Source: Muribaculaceae bacterium (GTDB taxonomy: Bacteria; Bacteroidota; Bacteroidia; Bacteroidales; Muribaculaceae). From it: a DNA stretch of 6,595 nt. Shown here in pieces: positions 1 through 3,969 of the stretch (the first letter of the stretch is position 1; the number at the start of each line of letters is the position of its first letter). The notes below the pieces were generated by a model. It was not told the DNA's origin, made no database searches, and saw nothing but the letters and a program-made list of their open reading frames with translations. A program made the position numbers and the translations under genes. Where the stretch lies: NCBI GenBank assembly GCA_017619255.1, contig JAFZSS010000019.1, positions 1 through 6,595 on the forward strand, in the 5' to 3' direction.

Positions 1-1956
1 ACCAAGGTGGATCCCGCCCCTGCTTACACCTTCCTGCCCATTGTCTATGATGCCGTTAATCAAGATGCCTTCTCTGTAGAGAAAGACGGTGTGACCTTTG
101 CTTGCACTAAGGGAGTCATCAACGATAATCAGTTCCGTATCTACAAGAACGAGAAGGCTACTTTCACCGCCGGTGAAGGCGTTGCCGACATTGTGAAGAT
201 CGAGTTCTTCTGCACCGCCTTGGGCGAGAATGATTACGGCCCCGGCTGCTTCACCCTGGATAGCAAGGATGGTTCTTATTCTTATGAGGACTCCATTGGT
301 ACTTGGACCGGCAAGTCTCGCAGTATTTCCTTGACTGCCAGCAAAGCCCAGGTGCGTGCCACTAAGATTGTCTTCACTCTGGACGATGGCACCACCGCCT
401 ATGTGCAGGCTCCCACCCTGCCCGAATCGCAGAACTTTGACGACACCTTTACCGTTACCATCACCAACAACGAGGAAGGCGCAACCGTTAAGTACTCCCT
501 CAACGATGGTGACTACACCGTGTATGAGAATCCCTTTACCATCAACGAGACCACGACCGTTAAGGCCTATGCTGAGTATGATGGCATCCAGAGCAACACC
601 GTTAGCGCTACCTACACCAAGAATGAGCCTGCTCCCGGCATCACCACGCTGGCAGAGGTTAATGCACTGCCTACTGCTACCGACTTCACCTTCGGTGGCG
701 ACGCTGTTGTAACCGCACAGAAGAACAACTACCTGTGGCTGCGCGACGCCACTGGCTACGGTCTTATCTATGGTTATATCAAGAATGAGAGCAACGATAC
801 TCTATCATTTACACCTGGTACTATTCTGAACAAGAACTGGACCGCTAAGACCAAGATCTACAATGGCCTGATGGAATATGAGAACGCCGCTAATGTCAGC
901 GCCAGCGGCAACACTAATGCCGAGCTCGCTGCCATCCAGGAGATTACTGCTCTTGATGCTGAAATGATCAACGCCTATGTGACCGTTAAGAACATCACCA
1001 AGTTCACGAAAGGCAACGGCAAGAACTACACGGCTACCCTGAGCGATGGCACCACTATGGCAATGTACAACACTTTCAACCTCAATGACATTCCCACCAC
1101 CGAGGGTAACTACTTCGTTACTGGCGCTGTTGGCATTTTCAACACGACCTTGCAGCTGACGATCATCTCTTGGGAAGGCCAGGGTACTCCCGAGCCCGAT
1201 CCCGTTACTGTAAACAACTTTGCCGAGGCTTACGCACAGGAAAGTGGCACTAAGATCACTATGTACAACGATGTTGTTGTAACCTATCAGAATGGCAACC
1301 GCCTGTGGATCCGCGATACCCAGGACGCTAGCGGCATGATTTATGGCGCCCTCAAGGACGACGCTGGACAGGCTCTGACCTTCGCTAACGGTGATGTACT
1401 GAGCGATGGCTGGACTGCTACTTATGAGCTCTTCAACGAGCTTACCCCCGAGTTCACCAATCCCAAGGACATCTCTGATAGCGGTGATGACCGCGAAGCT
1501 GCTCCCTTCGAGCGCACCACCATCACCACTGCTAATGTAAACGAGTATGTCATCCTCAAGGGTGTCACCCTCGTGCCCGACACTGCCGACACCGATATTT
1601 ACTACACTGCCGATAATCTGCAGATCTGCAACTTCTTTAACGGTGTTGAGATTCCTACTGTCGAAGAAGGCAAGACCTATGATGTGACCGGTATCGTACT
1701 TATTTCCCAGGCTGGTCTTGTTAGGGTTTACATCACTGAGATGACCGAGGCTGCAGCTGCTGGCCTGCGTGGCGATGTTGACAACTCTGGTACCGTTGAT
1801 ATCACCGATGCCACCACGCTGATTAACTACCTGCTCAACGGCAACGCTACCGGCATGAACCTGGACAACGCCAACTGCGACCTGCAGGGCGGTGTGGACA
1901 TCAGTGATGCCACCACGCTGATCAACTTCCTGTTGAACGGCTCCTGGCCCAACTGA
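1..1956 (+). CDS. Secreted modular dockerin-containing protein, 5'-truncated
   Basis: The reading frame is open from base 1 to the TGA at 1954-1956, so the gene begins upstream. The GTG at 7 is only the first possible start codon inside the window, and signal peptide and N-terminus are not visible. Modules in order: a beta-rich region (about 7-400) that I cannot assign; a chitobiase C-terminal/Fn3-associated-like module (about 421-620, with GATVKYSLNDGDY and TTTVKAYAEYDG); two related OB-like modules (about 637-1173 and 1204-1746, sharing the pattern VVT.Q..N.LW[LI]RD....[LM]IYG); and a dockerin-like C-terminus (1771-1953). A Pro/Glu-rich linker (GTPEPDPV) separates the OB-like modules. Similar architectures occur in surface or secreted proteins of gut Bacteroidales; an enzymatic domain, if any, would lie upstream. 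Codons favour GCT and GTT more than the neighbouring genes do, which may reflect high expression. A terminator follows 29 bp after the stop. Substrate and function are unknown. Confidence 0.85.
   Translation, partial: TKVDPAPAYTFLPIVYDAVNQDAFSVEKDGVTFACTKGVINDNQFRIYKNEKATFTAGEGVADIVKIEFFCTALGENDYGPGCFTLDSKDGSYSYEDSIGTWTGKSRSISLTASKAQVRATKIVFTLDDGTTAYVQAPTLPESQNFDDTFTVTITNNEEGATVKYSLNDGDYTVYENPFTINETTTVKAYAEYDGIQSNTVSATYTKNEPAPGITTLAEVNALPTATDFTFGGDAVVTAQKNNYLWLRDATGYGLIYGYIKNESNDTLSFTPGTILNKNWTAKTKIYNGLMEYENAANVSASGNTNAELAAIQEITALDAEMINAYVTVKNITKFTKGNGKNYTATLSDGTTMAMYNTFNLNDIPTTEGNYFVTGAVGIFNTTLQLTIISWEGQGTPEPDPVTVNNFAEAYAQESGTKITMYNDVVVTYQNGNRLWIRDTQDASGMIYGALKDDAGQALTFANGDVLSDGWTATYELFNELTPEFTNPKDISDSGDDREAAPFERTTITTANVNEYVILKGVTLVPDTADTDIYYTADNLQICNFFNGVEIPTVEEGKTYDVTGIVLISQAGLVRVYITEMTEAAAAGLRGDVDNSGTVDITDATTLINYLLNGNATGMNLDNANCDLQGGVDISDATTLINFLLNGSWPN
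1771..1953 (+). other. Dockerin type I-like domain (two Ca-binding repeats)
   Basis: This is the C-terminal 61 residues of the truncated protein. Loop 1 (1774-1809) reads DVDNSGTVDITD, with D/D/S/D/D at the EF-hand-like positions 1, 3, 5, 9 and 12. Loop 2 (1873-1908) reads NCDLQGGVDISD, with N/D/Q/D/D at those positions, so it is somewhat weaker as a calcium site. Each loop is followed by the helix DATTLIN(Y/F)LLNG. In clostridial cellulosomes, dockerins bind cohesins on scaffoldins. In Bacteroidales such domains are common but their partners are mostly unknown, and no cohesin is encoded in this window. Confidence 0.85.
1807..1941 (+). repeat. Two 36-bp direct repeats in the dockerin coding sequence
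   Basis: The copies at 1807-1842 and 1906-1941 both encode the DATTLIN-aromatic-LLNG helix, 99 bp apart. The first 17 bases (GATGCCACCACGCTGAT) are identical apart from nothing, and the remainder differs at a few positions. This is the internal duplication intrinsic to dockerins; such high DNA identity suggests recent duplication, conversion or strong codon constraint. Confidence 0.8.
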
Positions 1957-1966
1957 TTTTAAGCAT

Positions 1967-1983
1967 TAGGCTTTAGGCTTTAG
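1967..1983 (+). repeat. TAGGCTT short tandem repeat
   Basis: There are two full copies of a 7-bp unit (1967-1973 and 1974-1980) plus a partial third (TAG), lying between the stop codon of the dockerin gene and its terminator. Because the period is not a multiple of three, the TAG triplets at 1967, 1974 and 1981 fall in all three forward frames. It may be chance or replication slippage. Confidence 0.6.
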
Positions 1984-1985
1984 AT

Positions 1986-2022
1986 AAAAAATGGGGAGAC
2001 AGCAATGTCTCTCCATTTTTTT
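1986..2022 (+). terminator. Intrinsic terminator, probably bidirectional
   Basis: A near-perfect hairpin has arms 1986-2000 and 2007-2021 and the loop AGCAAT. The GC-containing core pairs TGGGGAGAC with GTCTCTCCA, with one G-T wobble. A run of A precedes the stem and a run of T follows it, so it can end transcripts from either strand. It lies 29 bp after the stop of the dockerin gene. It could also serve rnhB transcripts coming from the other side, although the 2029-2177 inverted repeat lies between them. Confidence 0.9.
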
Positions 2023-2028
2023 GCTTAT

Positions 2029-2177
2029 AAACTACAAATTACGCTAATTACACTGATTTTTAGCATCCGCACTCTATTATTACGAATTGTACGAACCCCA
2101 CCACGGCAGCGGGTTGGAATAATTCGTAATAATTGAACGCGGATGCCAATTCGTTAAATTGGTGAAATTAGTAGTTT
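2029..2177. repeat. Long imperfect inverted repeat filling the convergent spacer
   Basis: Nested arms form one extended, interrupted palindrome. The outer arms, 2029-2049 and 2157-2177, match at 17 of 21 positions. A weaker segment follows, 2046-2058 with 2148-2160. The inner arms are GCATCCGC (2063-2070) pairing perfectly with GCGGATGC (2139-2146), and ATTATTACGAATT (2076-2088) pairing perfectly with 2121-2133. A possible AACCC/GGGTT stem (2094-2098 with 2111-2115) lies at the tip. The element runs almost exactly from just after the terminator to the rnhB stop codon. It encodes nothing convincing. It may be a dispersed Bacteroidales intergenic repeat, a degenerate MITE-like element or a 3'-end RNA hairpin. 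Confidence 0.75.
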
Positions 2178-2776
2178 TAAAAATCAAAGAGTGTGGGCTG
2201 CGGCAGCAGCTGGAAGGTACGGCGGTGGTAAGGGCTTGCGCCATGCTCGGCGATCGCCGCGCGGTGGTCAGGCGTGGGATAGCCCTTGTTGCGTGCCCAG
2301 CCATACTGCGGAAACTCCGCATCAAGCTGACGCATCAGCTCATCGCGGTGTGTCTTGGCAAGAATCGACGCGGCAGCGATGCTCAGCATCTTGCCGTCGC
2401 CCTTGACGATGGTCGTGTGGGGAATGTCATGGTAGGGATAGAAGCGGTTGCCGTCGACCAGGATGCCCTCGGGGCGGATGGCGAGTTGGTCCAGGGCACG
2501 GTGCATCGCCGTGATGCTCGCACGCAGGATGTTCAGGCGGTCTATCTCCTGGGGCGACACCATAGCCACTGCCCATGCCAGCGCCTCACGCTCGATAATG
2601 GGGCGCAGCAGTTCGCGCTGGCGCTCGGTCAGCTGCTTGCTGTCGTTAATCAAGTCGTTATGGAAGTCCGGCGGCAGAATCACGGCAGCCGCCGTCACCG
2701 GCCCCGCCAGGCAGCCTCGGCCAGCCTCATCGCAGCCGGCCTCGACGCGTCCCTCTATCAAAAACCTCTGAAGCAT
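2177..2776 (-). CDS. rnhB: Ribonuclease HII
   Basis: RNase HII is a cytoplasmic endonuclease that cuts RNA-DNA hybrids and incises 5' of single ribonucleotides embedded in DNA, starting ribonucleotide excision repair. The 199-residue length is typical. The family active site is complete: D16 and E17 in CDEAGRG, D108 in VDGN and D127 in KGD, followed by the [10 protein letters not shown] helix. G19-R20-G21 corresponds to the GRG loop that reads the RNA-DNA junction, and Y166 in KGYPTPDH corresponds to the conserved tyrosine contacting the 2'-OH. DSK (45-47) is also present. The ATG start is firm because the codon immediately upstream is an in-frame TAG. The C-terminus ends QPTLFDF, which resembles a beta-clamp binding peptide. 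The gene lies 44 bp downstream of the prenyl synthase gene on the same strand, with a strong palindrome between them, so the two are probably one operon. No Shine-Dalgarno sequence is visible, as is usual in Bacteroidetes. Confidence 0.96.
   Translation of the reverse strand: MLQRFLIEGRVEAGCDEAGRGCLAGPVTAAAVILPPDFHNDLINDSKQLTERQRELLRPIIEREALAWAVAMVSPQEIDRLNILRASITAMHRALDQLAIRPEGILVDGNRFYPYHDIPHTTIVKGDGKMLSIAAASILAKTHRDELMRQLDAEFPQYGWARNKGYPTPDHRAAIAEHGASPYHRRTFQLLPQPTLFDF
2186..2200 (-). other. Putative sliding-clamp binding peptide at RNase HII C-terminus
   Basis: Residues 193-197 read QPTLF, followed by DF and the stop codon. The bacterial DnaN-binding consensus is QL(S/D)LF, or more loosely QxxLF. 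Here Q, L and F match but position 2 is P rather than L. The location, a free tail beyond the catalytic domain, suits a clamp-binding peptide, and archaeal RNase HII carries an analogous C-terminal PCNA-binding motif. Clamp binding itself is inference. Confidence 0.5.
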
Positions 2777-2781
2777 CTAAT

Positions 2782-2827
2782 CTATAGCTACTATAGCCAC
2801 TATAGAAAATTCTATAGTGGCTATAGT
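2782..2827. repeat. CTATAG-unit perfect palindrome between prenyl synthase gene and rnhB
   Basis: The 18-bp arms ACTATAGCCACTATAGAA (2790-2807) and its exact reverse complement (2810-2827) are separated by two bases. The hexamer CTATAG occurs five times, at 2782, 2791, 2800, 2812 and 2821, with spacings of 9, 9, 12 and 9. Read on the minus strand, each unit is CTA-TAG in the prenyl synthase frame. The last-listed unit supplies that gene's own stop, and the others form a ladder of in-frame amber codons. In the predicted minus-strand transcript this is a strong hairpin ending about 13 nt before the rnhB start. It lacks a U-tract, so it is not a classical terminator. It could act as a processing or stability element or a dispersed repeat. 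Confidence 0.85.
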
Positions 2828-3798
2828 CTGCGCTCGATGACATAGTCAAAGACCTCGCGGAACTGGTCCACGGTCTCCTCGGGCGAATAGGGCGACAGCA
2901 CATCGTTGGCCTCGTCGCGCAGGCGCTGCATCGTCTCGTAAGCATAGTCGATGCCGCCGGCACGCTTGGCGAACTCGATGAGGCGGTCGATGTCCTCTCC
3001 CGTGGGCGTCTCCTTGTTGACCAGCGCCAGCATCTCGTCATGCTCGGGCAGGTCGGTGCGGCTCAGCGCATATATCAGCGGCAGCGTCACCTTGCCCTCG
3101 CGCAGGTCGTTGCCCGTGGGCTTGCCGATGATCGGGTCGTGGTAGTAGTCGAAGGTGTCATCCTTGATCTGGAAGCAGATGCCCAGCAAGCGCGCGAAAC
3201 GGCGCAGTTCGTCGATGGAAGTCTGCGGCGCGTTGTTGGCATAACCGCCCACCTCGGCACAGCACTCAAACAACGAGGCGGTCTTGGCACGGATGATGTC
3301 CATATAGGTCTGCTCGTCGATATTGTGGTTACGCGCGAAGTCCACCTGGTCAATCTCGCCCAGCGAGAGGTCTCGGCCCATGTCGGCCAGAGCGCTCAGG
3401 ATGCGGCCGTCGCCCGTGGCCACGCCACAACGCAACGCCCCGGTGACGAAGAAGTCGCCCACGAGCACCGCCACATGGTTGCTCCACACGCTGTTGATGG
3501 TGGGCACGCCACGACGCTCCTGGGCCTCGTCGATGACATCATCATGGATGAGCGAGGCATTGTGCAGCATCTCGATAGCTGCGGCACCCTGCAACGCCTT
3601 CTCGTTGATGCCGCCAAAGAACTTGGCGCTCAACAGCGTGATGATGGGGCGCAGCATCTTGCCCTTGCTCTGCAGGTAATTGGTCACGATGCCGTTGGTG
3701 AGCTCACTGTCGCTGGCCAGCGTCGTCGCGATGATCTTGTTCATCGCGTCGAGGTGCGGCCTCAACTGTTCCTGTATGTGTGTAAGCGAAACTGCCAT
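2821..3798 (-). CDS. Long-chain all-trans polyprenyl diphosphate synthase
   Basis: This trans-isoprenyl diphosphate synthase (IspB/HepT/SdsA class) condenses isopentenyl diphosphate onto an allylic primer, probably making the menaquinone side chain. With the ATG at 3798 the protein has 325 residues, the usual length. Visible motifs: GKMLRP (46-51, substrate binding), the first Asp-rich motif DDVID (D86, D87, D90) followed by ERRG (94-97), KTA (172-174), the second Asp-rich motif DDTFD (D213, D214, D217) and GKPTGND (225-231). The residue five before the first motif is alanine (A81) rather than a bulky aromatic, which in this family fits a long-chain product; the exact chain length cannot be read. 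An in-frame TTG at 3807 would add three residues, but it lies inside the apparent -7 promoter box, so ATG is preferred. The gene is divergent from polA and followed 44 bp later by rnhB, whose spacer palindrome overlaps its stop codon. Confidence 0.94.
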   Translation of the reverse strand: MAVSLTHIQEQLRPHLDAMNKIIATTLASDSELTNGIVTNYLQSKGKMLRPIITLLSAKFFGGINEKALQGAAAIEMLHNASLIHDDVIDEAQERRGVPTINSVWSNHVAVLVGDFFVTGALRCGVATGDGRILSALADMGRDLSLGEIDQVDFARNHNIDEQTYMDIIRAKTASLFECCAEVGGYANNAPQTSIDELRRFARLLGICFQIKDDTFDYYHDPIIGKPTGNDLREGKVTLPLIYALSRTDLPEHDEMLALVNKETPTGEDIDRLIEFAKRAGGIDYAYETMQRLRDEANDVLSPYSPEETVDQFREVFDYVIERRL

Positions 3799-3969
3799 AG
3801 CCTGCAAAATTACTAATAATTCCCGATAGCGCCACCATTTTTAAGAGTTAATTTTCAATCCCGACCTTAAAGACCCAAAGTCCAGAAAGTCTTTATAACC
3901 TTAGCCCAAAACACAGCACTTGTCAAAAAAAATGATTATCTTTATGCCCTGTAAAACAACCGTGCAATT
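3799..3969. promoter_or_regulatory. Divergent intergenic region between prenyl synthase gene and polA
   Basis: This AT-rich 171-bp spacer must drive both genes. It contains the minus-strand -7 box, three copies of an AAAG(T/A)CY motif (3869-3875, 3877-3883, 3886-3892), 7-bp inverted arms TAAAGAC/GTCTTTA (3868-3874 and 3889-3895) and an A8 tract (3925-3932). No Shine-Dalgarno sequence precedes polA; the bases before its ATG are A-rich. No convincing small ORF or RNA gene is visible. Confidence 0.55.
3805..3812 (-). promoter_or_regulatory. Candidate Bacteroidetes -7 box for the prenyl synthase operon
   Basis: On the minus strand these bases read TAATTTTG, an exact match to the Bacteroidetes sigma-factor -7 consensus TAnnTTTG. 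It sits only six bases before the ATG, which predicts a start of transcription at or within a few bases of the start codon, i.e. a leaderless or nearly leaderless mRNA. I see no clear TTTG-type -33 element 19-21 bp further upstream, which lowers confidence. Confidence 0.45.

Noticed and set aside
7..9. GTG at 7 as the true start of the dockerin protein
   Set aside because: The frame is open to base 1, no signal peptide follows the GTG, and the sequence begins mid-domain, so the gene is truncated by the window edge.
2080..2325. Minus-strand open frame running through the long inverted repeat
   Set aside because: It overlaps rnhB in another frame and ends in repeat sequence, with no coding signature.
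2790..2827. CTATAG palindrome as an intrinsic terminator
   Set aside because: There is no U-tract after the stem on either strand, the stem is AU-rich, and rnhB begins just downstream.
2159..2845. Plus-strand open frame of 228 codons across rnhB and the CTATAG palindrome
   Set aside because: It is antisense to rnhB. The periodic Tyr/Ser/Gly tail simply translates the palindrome.
3040..3816. Plus-strand open frame of 258 codons antisense to the prenyl synthase gene
   Set aside because: It is a shadow of a gene with both Asp-rich motifs intact, and its product matches nothing I recognise.
3937..3944. TATCTTTA as a polA -7 promoter box
   Set aside because: It differs from TAnnTTTG at the last base, and the nearest TTG (3920-3922) is too close to be a -33 element, so I do not call it.
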